Assembly: GCF_004366635.1 (NCBI RefSeq)
Contig: NZ_SORN01000001.1
Coordinates: 510,435 to 574,434, forward strand
DNA length: 64,000 nucleotides
Direction of reading: 5' to 3'
Origin: Roseinatronobacter bogoriensis DSM 18756
GTDB lineage: Bacteria; Pseudomonadota; Alphaproteobacteria; Rhodobacterales; Rhodobacteraceae
Shown: in pieces, positions 7,429-16,295 of the stretch
How positions within the stretch are numbered: position 1 is the first letter of the stretch
Layout: each line of letters begins with the position of its first letter
Position numbers and translations under genes: made by a program
The notes under the pieces: generated by a model
Database searches by the model: none
Seen by the model: only the letters and a program-made list of their open reading frames with translations
Told to the model about the DNA's origin: nothing

Positions 7429-9574
7429 TGATCAACCTTGCTTCGTATTCACCTGGGTCCATGTAGCGCCGCGCGCCACGCAGATCAGCGCTGTCCAGAA
7501 CTGTTGCGGCAAGACCAGCCCTGAAGTCGCGGTGATCCCGCATCGCTTCAACCAACAGTTTCGCGGTCACCTTGTTCCAGGCGATGCTCAGCACTGTTGC
7601 GTCCAGCATGCTGGAGACATTGTCTTGTATGACAGCATGTGTGAGTGGCGGCATCACGATTAGCGTGTATGGCCACTGCTCGCGCCAGTCGGATAGCGCC
7701 TCGTCACTGGCGCGGCGGGCATACTTCTCGAAAAACGACTGCTCCAGATCTTCAAAACTGCCGATTTCAACATTTTCGAGATGAGAGAGCATGTTTTTCG
7801 CAGCAGGGCTTAGCCCACCCGCATCGACCAGCGCAACAAAGCCAGAGCGTGCCACCATCGCCTGACATAGCGCTGCCACCACTGATCCGACATCGCCACC
7901 ATCATCAAGCGCGGCCAGCCCGACGATCCGCCCCTTGGCGAGAGGCACCTTGCGGTCGATTTCCTGACGCATGCGGGTCGCCGTGCGCTGTGTCACCTTG
8001 TTGGCTTTCTGCTTGCCAAGGGAATCTGCGTTGCGCGGGATCAACCCCACACAGGGCAGGCCCGAATGCAGGGCAACTTCGGTGGCAGTTCGAAGCGGGG
8101 CTGTGCGCATTTCGCGCATTGCTGCAAGCACAAGTCCGATCAGCCCCCCCATCATGATGCCCGATATCAGCAAGCGCAGTCTGCGCGGGCTAGAGGGCGC
8201 GCGCGGGACTTCGGCATCCGAGAGGATCTGAACCGATGCGATGGGAAAGCCCTGCTGCTGCATCGTCGTTTCATGCCGGCGCAGATAATCGGCGTAGACT
8301 TGCGCATAGGTCTGGGCAACCGCTTCCAGCTGCGCCAGCTGGCCCACCGCTTCATTGCCATTCCCGGTATCCGTCACCATGGAAAGTTCCTGCCGGAGCG
8401 AATTTTCACGGCTTTTGGCAATGTTGTAGCGGGTGCGCAATGCAGTCACTTCGCCTTCCAGCGTCAGTGCAATATCCGCGCTTAGCGCGTCCAATGCGTT
8501 CTGTAGGCGGGTTGCCTGAGGATGGTCCGCACCGGCTTGCGACGTGACCCGAAGCAGGTTGCGCCGTGTTTCAAGGTATTCCCGGCGCAAGGCAATCAGC
8601 GGATTGCTCGCATCGCCATCCGCATAGAGCGCGGAAATCGCAGCCATCTCGCCCGGGGTCGCGTCCAGAAGCGCTTCGTAGCTTTCCAATTCGGCGCGCA
8701 AAGCGGCAGTGTCCGTTGCGGCCCTGACCAATGCGCTTGCAAGCTCTGACTGCTGCTGTTCTGACAGCAGGTCGCCACGTGCCTGCAACAAGTTGTTTTC
8801 AACGCGAAACTGCTGAACTGCGCTTGCCGCTTCGATATTGCGCCGCTCCATCGTGTCAAGGCGTTCTCTGATCCAGTTTCCGGCATTGATTGCAATCTCG
8901 GTGGTCCCGGCCAGCTGAAACTGGGTATAGGCTTCGCCATAGGCGCGGGCGATCATTGCTGTCTGGTGGGCGTCAAATCCGGTAAATGTCAGGCGCATGA
9001 CGAAGCTGCGATCAATGCGTTCGACCATGACCTGATTGAGAAGGATCGAAGCGGCGGCTTCGCGCGCCAACTGCTCCAGGTCTGCCGGCTCGGTCGATTG
9101 TGAGAAGGCCGGATCTTGCCTTGAGCCGACCAGAAGCGGCGCTGCCAACCCGCGCAACGCGCCCAATATCCGCACAGATGCATCTATTGGTGGATCAAGA
9201 AACGCCTCGTCCTGATGCAGATTGAGCGCATCCACAACTTCAAGCGCTAAAGCGCGTGAGCGGATGATTTCCATCTCGCTCTGAATTGCGGCATCCGTGA
9301 CCACGGCATTGGGCAGGGCTGACACCTGATGCAACAGTTCCGATCGTTCCTGGTCCAGCAGGATCGTCACTGTTGCATCATATCGCGGGACAGTTCCCAT
9401 TCCGTTCAGCAGGGCAATGGTCCCCCCGATGAAGGCCGCAGCGCAAATCACGATCCATTGCCGACGCAACGCCCGAATTGCCCGTGCGGGGTCAAGCGTG
9501 ACTGTCTCGCGCGTGGCACCTGCTGGGGGTGCCACCTGCCAGACTGTGCCTTTTTCTCCGATTGGCCCTGTCAT
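7421..9574 (-). CDS. exoP: Chain-length/export regulator ExoP with degenerate kinase domain
   Basis: This inner-membrane polysaccharide co-polymerase has about 717 residues. A first membrane helix ('WIVICAAAFIGGTIAL') is followed by a large periplasmic Wzz-type domain with coiled coils, then a second helix ('LLISGIMMGGLIGLVLA') near residue 440. The cytoplasmic C-terminal domain aligns with the ExoP/Wzc BY-kinase domain, but its P-loop is lost: where GEGKST is expected the protein reads 'DDGGDVGSV'. The Walker A' motif is reduced to 'LVDAGGL' and Walker B to 'LIVMPPL'. Only two tyrosines remain near the C-terminus. It is therefore probably a non-catalytic co-polymerase. I start at ATG 9574, preceded by AAGGA, rather than a TTG 33 bases upstream. 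It heads the exoP-exoF-exoM operon. Confidence 0.85.
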   Translation of the reverse strand: MTGPIGEKGTVWQVAPPAGATRETVTLDPARAIRALRRQWIVICAAAFIGGTIALLNGMGTVPRYDATVTILLDQERSELLHQVSALPNAVVTDAAIQSEMEIIRSRALALEVVDALNLHQDEAFLDPPIDASVRILGALRGLAAPLLVGSRQDPAFSQSTEPADLEQLAREAAASILLNQVMVERIDRSFVMRLTFTGFDAHQTAMIARAYGEAYTQFQLAGTTEIAINAGNWIRERLDTMERRNIEAASAVQQFRVENNLLQARGDLLSEQQQSELASALVRAATDTAALRAELESYEALLDATPGEMAAISALYADGDASNPLIALRREYLETRRNLLRVTSQAGADHPQATRLQNALDALSADIALTLEGEVTALRTRYNIAKSRENSLRQELSMVTDTGNGNEAVGQLAQLEAVAQTYAQVYADYLRRHETTMQQQGFPIASVQILSDAEVPRAPSSPRRLRLLISGIMMGGLIGLVLAAMREMRTAPLRTATEVALHSGLPCVGLIPRNADSLGKQKANKVTQRTATRMRQEIDRKVPLAKGRIVGLAALDDGGDVGSVVAALCQAMVARSGFVALVDAGGLSPAAKNMLSHLENVEIGSFEDLEQSFFEKYARRASDEALSDWREQWPYTLIVMPPLTHAVIQDNVSSMLDATVLSIAWNKVTAKLLVEAMRDHRDFRAGLAATVLDSADLRGARRYMDPGEYEARLINA

Positions 9575-9674
9575 CTCAAATCCATCCTTTGACAAGTGCT
9601 GAAACAAAATGGGCTGAGGGATGTTGATGCCTCATGCGGAAACCCCGCTGGTCTTTATCAACGAAGGAAGCACA

Positions 9675-10793
9675 ATGGCCCTTCCACCCTGTGATGTGAT
9701 CATCCCGGCCAGAAACGCGGCAGCGACTCTTGGCGAAGCGGTATCCTCGGTTCTGGCGCAAACCGCCCCTGACCTGTGTCTGTACATCGTCGATGACGGC
9801 AGTACCGACAGCACCCAAGCCATCGCGCGCGAGTTCGCCGCCGCAGACAGCCGTGTTACTGTCCTCAGCCTGCCCGGTGCGGGCATTTCGGCCGCAATGA
9901 ATGCCGGGATTGCCGCTGGCAGCAATCCCGTTATCGCCCGCCTTGATGCCGACGACATATCCGACCCGGACCGCCACGCGCGGCAACTTGCATATTTTGT
10001 GGCCAATCGTGATGTTGTCGCCCTGTCCGGCGCGCATCGCGAGATCCGCGCCAATGGCACGCTGACCGGCCGCATTCATCGCGCTGCTTTCGAAACCCAT
10101 GCCGATCCTGCCCGTGCCCCGGCCAGTGAGCCGCCGCTGACGCAGCCCTTCTTCATGGTTCGCCGGACTGCGCTTATGGCTGCTGGTGGCTACCGTCCAT
10201 TCCCCGTGTCCGAGGATAGCGATCTGTACTGGCGCCTGTCCGAACAGGGTGCACTTGTCTGTTTGCCCGAGATTGTCGGATCTTACCGGGTGCATTCGGG
10301 CAGCATTTCTGCGGCCTCTATCGTCAATGGCCGCCTGATGGCGCTGTGCTCGCAACTGGCAGCGCTTTCTGCCCGCCGCCGCGGGCGCGGCGCGGCTGAC
10401 ATCATCCTTCCGGCGCAGCCGCGCTGGCGCGATGCCGGTGATCTTGCCAGCATGATTGACCATGCCGCCGCCGATACGGGGCTTGAACCCGCAGAGCTGC
10501 GCCACTTGCGCATTGCCTGCGCCGCCAAGCTGATGGAACTTGCCGGATACCGGCCCTATGAACTGGAAGCGCGCGATTGCACTTTCATCGCATACGCGCT
10601 GGAAATGGATGCCGATGGGCTTGCCCCGGAAAACCGCTCCGATCTTGCCAAGATGCGCTCCGCCAGCGCTGCAAGGCTGTTGCGTAAGGGCCATGTCGGT
10701 CGCGCCCTGAAGCTGGCGCCGGTCAGCCTGATGCCGCAAACCTTGCTGCGCGCGGGGACGGGCCGACTTTACTGGTCGAAACTGCCCGGATAA
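9675..10793 (+). CDS. GT2 glycosyltransferase of the exo cluster
   Basis: This GT2 enzyme of about 372 residues shows 'DVIIPARNAAATLGEAVSS', 'IVDDGSTDST', 'GISAAMNAGI' and the metal site 'RLDADD' near residue 95, then 'FMVRRTAL' and 'SEDSDLYWRL', a usual GT2 acceptor-domain motif. The C-terminal 150 residues are helical with no clear membrane segment. The start is ATG 9675, preceded by GAAGGAAG at a good distance, although the frame stays open upstream. It is divergent from exoP, and both promoters must lie in the ~100-bp gap. It could fill the role of ExoU or ExoW in side-chain extension, but I cannot decide which sugar it adds. Confidence 0.75.
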   Translation: MALPPCDVIIPARNAAATLGEAVSSVLAQTAPDLCLYIVDDGSTDSTQAIAREFAAADSRVTVLSLPGAGISAAMNAGIAAGSNPVIARLDADDISDPDRHARQLAYFVANRDVVALSGAHREIRANGTLTGRIHRAAFETHADPARAPASEPPLTQPFFMVRRTALMAAGGYRPFPVSEDSDLYWRLSEQGALVCLPEIVGSYRVHSGSISAASIVNGRLMALCSQLAALSARRRGRGAADIILPAQPRWRDAGDLASMIDHAAADTGLEPAELRHLRIACAAKLMELAGYRPYELEARDCTFIAYALEMDADGLAPENRSDLAKMRSASAARLLRKGHVGRALKLAPVSLMPQTLLRAGTGRLYWSKLPG

Positions 10794-10821
10794 GCCGGAC
10801 CCGTCGCGGTTTTCAGGGTGC

Positions 10822-12237
10822 CTAATCGGTGTTGTTCGCACTGGCTGTTTCCTGCTGTGTAGGGGCTGCTGCCGGCAGTTCGGTGACAAACGACCCACCA
10901 AGTGCCAGATGCAGCGCAACGCGATTGCGCAGCAGCTCAACGCGCACTGTATGCGCGTCGCGCAGCGCCTCGAAATAGCGCACACGCACGTCATTCAAAC
11001 GAAAGGCTTCCAATTCGCCGGCTTCAAAACGCTGGCGTTCAGTGGCGACGGCGCTTTCCAATTCGCTTGCAGCGCTGTTGAGCAAGCTCAGACGGCGGCG
11101 CAGCGCGGCTTCATCGGCAATGGCGGATTCAACTTCGCGGAAGGCGGTCAATGCGCGCGCGCCATAAAGTGCCAACGCTTCTTGCTGCTGCGCATTGCGG
11201 ACTCTGACCTGTTCGGCGCGCTGCCCACCGTCAAGGATTGGTGCAAAAATATTACCTACAAGCGACCAGGCCAAGCGGCTTGGATCGCGCTGCGATGTGA
11301 TGGCACCGGACAACGAGACGCTGGGCATCCGCGCGGCCTTTGCCTCGCTGCTGCGATAAAAGGCTGCCGCCACACGCCGTTCGGCTGCGATAATATCTGG
11401 ACGCCGCTCAAGGATCTGGGCGGGCAGGCCGACTGGAACACTTCCGGGCAAAGAAGGCAGGCCGCGCACAACATCAAGACGGCCAGAGGGGTAGCGCCCG
11501 GTCAGCACTTCAAGCGCGCGCCGTCCATTGGCCACGGCGGCTTCGGCGGCAATAACCCTGTCACGCGCCCGCGCAACATCGGCACGCGCCGAATTGCCTT
11601 CGACGGCCAGAATTTCTTGCGCCTCGATGCGTTGCTCGACGCTGGCAAGCAAGGCTTGACGCGCTTCAAGTTCCTGACGCGCAATTTGCAAGGAGCGGGC
11701 GCTGCCGTTTACGTCAATCCAGGCCAAAGCCACCGTTGCGGCAAGCGACTGTCGCGCGGCCTCAAATATGGCCTCTGCGGCAACGGCCTCATAGCCTGCG
11801 GCCATGCGCTGCCCTTGTATACGGCCCCACAAGTCAATTTCCCAGGTCATGCGCAGCGCACCGCTGGCCGTATCCTCGGGTCTGCCATCGCCATCGCGCC
11901 GCAAACCCAGATCAGCGTTCAGCGTCGGCATGGCGGCAGCGCCTGCCTGTCGCGCGATGGCCTGCGCTTCGCTCAGTCGTGCCGCAGCGGCGCGCAGATC
12001 ACGATTGCTCTTCATTGCATCTTCGACCAGTTGGTTCAGCACCGGGCTTCTGAAGGACGCAACCCAACCGCTATCAACCATGCGTGGCTCGCTCTGCGCG
12101 AAGGCCGCCCACTGAGTCGGCACAGTGAAATCCCGCGTTGTGGTGAATGGCCCCGGCTGGGCACATGCCCCAAGCATGACTGAAAGTATTACGATTTTTA
12201 CGGATGGCTTGACGGCTTTGGCAGCATTGAACGGCAT
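10822..12237 (-). CDS. TolC/NodT-family outer-membrane efflux lipoprotein
   Basis: This outer-membrane factor has 471 residues. The signal peptide ends in a lipobox (L-G-A-C, Cys near residue 25), so it is a lipoprotein as in the NodT subgroup. Two OEP repeats follow, rich in long Ala/Glu/Arg helices, with 'LVEDAMKSNRDLRAAAARL' near the start and a short 'RPDI' turn between the repeats. It would form a trimeric periplasmic tunnel and beta-barrel. GGAGAAAG precedes the ATG. No RND pump or membrane-fusion protein gene is adjacent; instead it sits between exo genes, so it may serve as the outer-membrane exit for this polysaccharide or for a distant pump. The C-terminal ~25 residues are a low-complexity Ala/Thr/Gln tail. 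Confidence 0.85.
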   Translation of the reverse strand: MPFNAAKAVKPSVKIVILSVMLGACAQPGPFTTTRDFTVPTQWAAFAQSEPRMVDSGWVASFRSPVLNQLVEDAMKSNRDLRAAAARLSEAQAIARQAGAAAMPTLNADLGLRRDGDGRPEDTASGALRMTWEIDLWGRIQGQRMAAGYEAVAAEAIFEAARQSLAATVALAWIDVNGSARSLQIARQELEARQALLASVEQRIEAQEILAVEGNSARADVARARDRVIAAEAAVANGRRALEVLTGRYPSGRLDVVRGLPSLPGSVPVGLPAQILERRPDIIAAERRVAAAFYRSSEAKAARMPSVSLSGAITSQRDPSRLAWSLVGNIFAPILDGGQRAEQVRVRNAQQQEALALYGARALTAFREVESAIADEAALRRRLSLLNSAASELESAVATERQRFEAGELEAFRLNDVRVRYFEALRDAHTVRVELLRNRVALHLALGGSFVTELPAAAPTQQETASANNTD

Positions 12238-12524
12238 TTGGCGCTTTCTCCACGGATTATCCCCGGTGCAACATGAGGGGGGTCAATTTTGTTCCTGAAA
12301 ATCCTGCCAAAAACTCTGGGTAAGGTGGCAACTCGCGCACACTGCCACAAAGAAAGTTTGGATGTGATGTTTCCCTGCAACGGTTGGTGAGTTGGACAAA
12401 CTTCACACAACATGCCAAGAATATGGCCGATCAGGACGTCTCTTCGCGCGTTCTGGCTGTGCAAAGCGGGCCACGACACGGATGACGGCATGCGCGCGGG
12501 CTACTCGCCCACGCGCATCCGGCG

Positions 12525-13451
12525 TTATCGCGCTTGATAAACTCCTGCGGCATCAGCACCAGAGACTGTCACTTTCCCTCCGATTGAAAGCGCCGAGATA
12601 CCCTTGGCCGCAATACCGTTCCGCCCGGCCTTCACCTGGTGTTTGCGGGCAATCGCCGCGTCCAGAAGGCCGTCATGGCAACCGCAATCAAAGCGCGTGC
12701 CACTGAACCGGAACGCATGAAGTGCAATGTTTTCGGCGTCGCGCGCAATCGCATCGGTTAGCTGAATTTCACCGCCCGCGCCTTTTGGAATATCGCGCAG
12801 GGTCTCAAAGATGCGTGGCTCCAGAATGTAGCGCCCGACAGCGGCCAGCCGTGATGGTGCTTCTTCGGGGCGGGGTTTCTCTACCATGCCAGAAACCAGC
12901 ACGCTGCGCCCGATAGAGGCTTGCGTCACCGAAAAGATCCCGTAACTGCTGGTCTCTTCTGGCTGAACCTCCATGGCTGCGATCATATGGCCGCCGGTAT
13001 AGTGGTCTGCCATTTCCGACAGGCAAGCTTCGCCAAGGATAAGGTCATCTGGCAAAAGCACGGCAAACGGGCCCGGCAAGGTCAATTCCGCAGCGCAAAG
13101 CACTGCATGGCCAAGACCCAGAGGCTGCGGTTGTTCCGCGAACACCACGTCGATGTGATCGGGCACCTCGATATTGGCCAAGGCATCGCCCAGACGTGTC
13201 TTGCCAGATGCATTCAGGTCATCAATGAAGGCGCGATCAGGGGTCAGATAGCGACGTATTCCTGCCTTGTCGGGGTGGATGACGATGACAATGCGCTGCA
13301 CACCCAGATCAATCGCCTCATCTATAGAGAATTGCAGCGCGGGCCTGTCATAGATGTTCAGAAGTTCTTTTGGGGTGGCCTTGGTTGCTGGCAAAAGACG
13401 TGTGCCCTTTCCCGCTGCAGGAATTACAACTGAAGCTATTGAATGTGTCAT
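12525..13451 (-). CDS. exoN: UTP-glucose-1-phosphate uridylyltransferase (ExoN/GalU)
   Basis: This 308-residue enzyme makes UDP-glucose from UTP and glucose-1-phosphate, the precursor for both EPS and cellulose. It carries the nucleotidyltransferase signature 'IPAAGKGTRLLPATKATPKE' at residues 10-30, 'VFAEQPQPLGLGHAV' for substrate binding, 'LLPDDLIL' as the metal-binding acid pair, and 'GMVEKP' near residue 190. The length and motifs fit GalU/ExoN closely. It is separated from the OMF gene by about 290 bp on the same strand; that gap contains no gene I can recognise. Whether the genome has a second galU cannot be known from this window. Confidence 0.93.
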   Translation of the reverse strand: MTHSIASVVIPAAGKGTRLLPATKATPKELLNIYDRPALQFSIDEAIDLGVQRIVIVIHPDKAGIRRYLTPDRAFIDDLNASGKTRLGDALANIEVPDHIDVVFAEQPQPLGLGHAVLCAAELTLPGPFAVLLPDDLILGEACLSEMADHYTGGHMIAAMEVQPEETSSYGIFSVTQASIGRSVLVSGMVEKPRPEEAPSRLAAVGRYILEPRIFETLRDIPKGAGGEIQLTDAIARDAENIALHAFRFSGTRFDCGCHDGLLDAAIARKHQVKAGRNGIAAKGISALSIGGKVTVSGADAAGVYQAR

Positions 13452-13965
13452 TGTCTACAAACCCTTGTTTTACGGCCCAGCACGCCGCAACCCGGATGCG
13501 GTGTGGGCAATCGCTATACTAAGTGTAAGGTGGCGTGGTTCTCTGGCGCAAAACCCGCCAGTCAGATCACCGTGCTGTTCGTTTCGGTGCAACTCAGGCT
13601 GGCGATCCTGCTTGGCGTTTGCGCCGGTGCCAGTCTGGCTGCTGTGCCGCCGACGATGGTAATCCAGGACCTGTTCCCGCTGCCAAAGCGGATACTCCTA
13701 TTCAAGCGCATTCGCATATCTTCCCCAAGCTTTACTGCACGCAACCCAAGAACCAGAAGACTGCGGAAATGTTCCAGAAAGCTTCGGGCGTTCTGAAAAT
13801 TCGCATGATCTGTAATTGTTCTTGTTCAGCGGCGCGCAACACATCACTTGGCAAAGCCTGAAAAAACTGCGTGTGCACTGCTGATGCCGCTTAAGAAAGG
13901 CAAGCAATTCTGTCGCGTTAAATCAATGCACAGAGCGCAAGACCGCCATTCCTGTCCGGGCGCTT
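13452..13965. other. 514-bp stretch without a recognisable gene
   Basis: Short open frames exist on both strands, but none has a convincing start site, codon pattern or family resemblance. One plus-strand frame (13443-13796) contains a hydrophobic run ending in 'GVCAGASLAAVPP' that looks like a signal peptide, but the remainder is basic and unstructured. The stretch carries the upstream region of exoN and may be decayed coding sequence. Confidence 0.4.
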
Positions 13966-14136
13966 TCAGTCCTGCGCGCGCTTCTTCAGCCGCTCTTCAA
14001 GTGTCCGGGCAAGGCGTTTCAGTTCGTCAGAAACAGGTTCTTCTGCCACGCGCTCAAAAAGCGCTCTCAATTCCCGATCAAGCGCCGCATCATCCGTGTC
14101 GTTTTTCTTCTGGTCCTGAGAATTTGGGTCTGACAT
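13966..14136 (-). CDS. Small charged protein, NepR-like
   Basis: This 56-residue acidic/basic helical protein has no membrane segment. After a polar leader (MSDPNSQDQKKNDTDD) it reads 'RELRALFERVAEEPVSDELKRLARTL'. This resembles the two-helix core of the anti-sigma factor NepR, whose typical pattern is L-R-x-x-[YF]-D-x-V-x-x-E-P-V-P-D-R-F-x-x-L-L. NepR holds the general-stress sigma factor EcfG until PhyR binds it. No ecfG, phyR or histidine kinase gene lies nearby, which is unusual for nepR, so this may be a paralogue or an unrelated small protein with a chance match. The ATG at 14136 is chosen over a TTG 21 bases upstream. Confidence 0.45.
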   Translation of the reverse strand: MSDPNSQDQKKNDTDDAALDRELRALFERVAEEPVSDELKRLARTLEERLKKRAQD

Positions 14137-14382
14137 CTTCTGGAGCCTTATTTTCAAAGCTTCTTATGGTTTGCTTGGTGCGTTTGCCTGAGAATCGCGC
14201 GCGCGGCGGCTTATAGGCCGGGGTCGAAGGGATTGTCAAAACAACGTCCTGCCAACGTTTTTGAGGGAATGTGCATCACGTTGTGTTGATTCTTGCTGGT
14301 GCCGGGCTTTGGGTTTCCTATGCGCGTCCCACCAATCGCCTCAGGAGGGTCAAAACAATTTCGGACCCATGTGGCAGGTGGC

Positions 14383-14772
14383 TTAATCTTCAGAAGGTGC
14401 TTGCGGTTGCACGCTTTGTTCTTGCGTCAATGGTTGCAGGTCAGAGGGTCGCCCCCAGATCGACACGCTGACCTGATCAATTCCCTCTTCGCGCGCATGT
14501 GCCGGTTCCAACTCTACGATCCGGACCCGCAAAGGGGCCTGTCGTTCAAGCGCCGGGGTGATCAGCATCGCAGCATCCGGCCCCAGATAGCCAAGTTGCT
14601 TGCGCTTGTTCCTGCTGAAGCCAAAAGACCAGCGCGCGGGCAATTTCACGAAAGCAGCCACACGGTTTTGCTGGTCATATTCCAGCGCGACGTCCTGACC
14701 AAGGGTCACACCTGACCCCTGAATTGCAAATTGTAGCCCGTCTATCCTTGTCTGGTGGATAAGTGCCTGCAT
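14383..14772 (-). CDS. Hypothetical protein, possibly HIRAN-like fold
   Basis: This 129-residue soluble protein of unknown function has a GGGGTGG sequence before its ATG, so it is probably translated. The central segment 'GVTLGQDVALEYDQQNRVAAFVK' followed by 'RKQLGYLGPDAAMLI' recalls the HIRAN domain pattern (a beta-barrel with 'N-x-x-D-x-x-A-V' and 'G-x-L-G-Y-L'), but the match is partial. The last 20 residues are a Gln/Pro/Ser-rich tail. It has no obvious operon partner: it follows a 220-bp gap upstream of hydrolase gene 14994 on the other strand. I regard the function as unknown. Confidence 0.6.
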   Translation of the reverse strand: MQALIHQTRIDGLQFAIQGSGVTLGQDVALEYDQQNRVAAFVKLPARWSFGFSRNKRKQLGYLGPDAAMLITPALERQAPLRVRIVELEPAHAREEGIDQVSVSIWGRPSDLQPLTQEQSVQPQAPSED

Positions 14773-14993
14773 GATGTGCCACCCCTGTGTTTTTTGCCAA
14801 GGTTACGCATACCCCCGCGACTTGGCGAGGGGCGGCATTGCAATTGGCAACATGAGCGCGGCATTCCGCTTATCTGGCCCCAAATAACACGTCACCCGCA
14901 AAGCGACGGTCAGAACGCGCGATATCCTCAAGCAGGCTTGGCTATCGGGGTATTCGCTGGTTTAAAGGCGTCGGGTTTTCGAAAGGTCAGAAG

Positions 14994-16202
14994 ATGAACG
15001 TCGATGGGGAACGCTTCCTGAAGGATTTGCACCAGCTTCGGAGTTTCGGGGCGTCCGGGACAGGCAAAGGGGTCGTGCGTCCGGCCTACTCGTCCGCAGA
15101 TATTGCCGCGCGTGAATGGCTTGCCGATCGTATGCGCGATGCAGGGCTTGATGTTCGTTTCGACCCTGTTGGCAACCTCTGGGGGCTGTCAGAGGGTAAA
15201 TCCCTGCTGATAGGCTCTCACAGTGACAGCCAGCCAGAAGGCGGGTGGCTGGATGGTGCTTTGGGCGTTGTCATGGGGCTGGAACTGGCCCGCGCGGCGC
15301 GCGAAGCGGGTGGGCCAGCTGTTTCTGTTGTCAGCTTTCAGGATGAAGAAGGGCGCTTTGGCGTCACCACTGGCAGTGCGATCTGGTCGGGTGGCCTGTC
15401 GCTGGAGCATGCTGATCACTTGACCGACAGCACCGGAACCAGCTTTGGGGCCGCCCGTGCGGCAATGGCGCATCTGGCGCAGGATTTTGTCGATCCGGCG
15501 CGGTTTAGCGGTTTTGTCGAATGTCACATCGAACAAGGGCCGTGGCTGGATGAGGCCGGGCAATCCATCGGTGTGGTCACTGATATCGTGGGCATACGCG
15601 ATATGCGCATCACATTCGAAGGGGCGCAAAACCATGCGGGCACCACGCCCATGCACCTGCGGCGCGATGCGTTTCAGGCGCTTTCGGCATTCAACACGGC
15701 ACTGAATGACAGGCTGCGCAATGTCGTCACGCCAGCATCGGTCTGGACCATCGGTCATGTTCACCTGCATCCGGGCGCGCATAGTATTGTACCGGGCAAG
15801 GTCGTGTTCTCGATGCAGTGGCGCGATGGCGAGTCCGTGCGGCTTGGGCGAATGGAAAAAGTGATCCGAGATACGGCGGCTGAAATCGCAGATACGATGG
15901 GGATGGGCTTGTCATTTTCCGAAATGCTGGGGTTGGAACCCGTGGCGATGGCGCGGCCTTTGCGCGCCGCAATCGCGGATGCCGCGCAACAGGTTGCACC
16001 TGGAAAATGGCGCGAAATGCAATCAGGCGCCTTGCATGACGCAACCAATGTCGCGGCGCTTATGCCTGCGGCAATGATGTTTGTCCCCTCGATCAACGGA
16101 ATCAGCCATGCGTTTGAGGAAGACACAGATGAGGATGATTTGCTGTGTGGTTTGAACGTGCTGGCACAAGCGCTTCCTGCGCTGGCAGGGGCAGGTCATT
16201 GA
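14994..16202 (+). CDS. Zn-dependent hydrolase, N-carbamoyl-L-amino-acid hydrolase family (M20)
   Basis: This 402-residue M20-family amidohydrolase belongs to the N-carbamoyl-L-amino-acid hydrolase/allantoate amidohydrolase subgroup. The metal-site motifs are present in order: 'GSHSDSQPEGGWLDGALGV' near residue 75, 'QDEEGRF' near 120, 'ECHIEQG' near 178 and 'GALHDA' near 345. The dimerisation/lid domain lies between about 195 and 315 ('NHAGTTPMHLRRDA'). Such enzymes remove carbamoyl groups, releasing CO2, ammonia and an amino acid in hydantoin or pyrimidine degradation. It precedes the nitrile hydratase genes on the same strand by 93 bp, so a shared nitrogen-scavenging role is possible. The true substrate cannot be read from the sequence. 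Confidence 0.85.
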   Translation: MNVDGERFLKDLHQLRSFGASGTGKGVVRPAYSSADIAAREWLADRMRDAGLDVRFDPVGNLWGLSEGKSLLIGSHSDSQPEGGWLDGALGVVMGLELARAAREAGGPAVSVVSFQDEEGRFGVTTGSAIWSGGLSLEHADHLTDSTGTSFGAARAAMAHLAQDFVDPARFSGFVECHIEQGPWLDEAGQSIGVVTDIVGIRDMRITFEGAQNHAGTTPMHLRRDAFQALSAFNTALNDRLRNVVTPASVWTIGHVHLHPGAHSIVPGKVVFSMQWRDGESVRLGRMEKVIRDTAAEIADTMGMGLSFSEMLGLEPVAMARPLRAAIADAAQQVAPGKWREMQSGALHDATNVAALMPAAMMFVPSINGISHAFEEDTDEDDLLCGLNVLAQALPALAGAGH

Positions 16203-16211
16203 TCGGGGTGT

Positions 16212-16231
16212 CGCGCCGCCTGTGCGGCGCG
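16212..16231. other. GC-rich hairpin between hydrolase and nitrile hydratase genes
   Basis: A perfect 8-bp inverted repeat (16212-16219 with 16224-16231) with a four-base loop lies nine bases past the hydrolase stop. No T-run follows, so it is more likely an mRNA-stabilising or attenuating element than a full terminator. Confidence 0.4.
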
Positions 16232-16295
16232 CTTCTGGTGTGATCGCACTTGCGAAAGCTTAATGATTCAGTACCTTCGCGCAGGGGGAACCGAC

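Noticed and set aside
9576..10994. Long open frame antisense to the GT2 gene (9675-10793)
   Set aside because: It is Arg/Gly/His-rich, typical of high-GC antisense frames; the sense strand encodes a clear glycosyltransferase.
10909..12183. Long open frame antisense to the TolC-like gene
   Set aside because: Low-complexity basic translation with no motif; the opposite strand encodes an intact outer-membrane factor with a lipobox.
13443..13796. 117-codon plus-strand frame with a signal-peptide-like run
   Set aside because: It starts inside exoN's 5' end on the opposite strand, the mature part is unstructured and basic, and no family is recognised; kept only as an unexplained gap.
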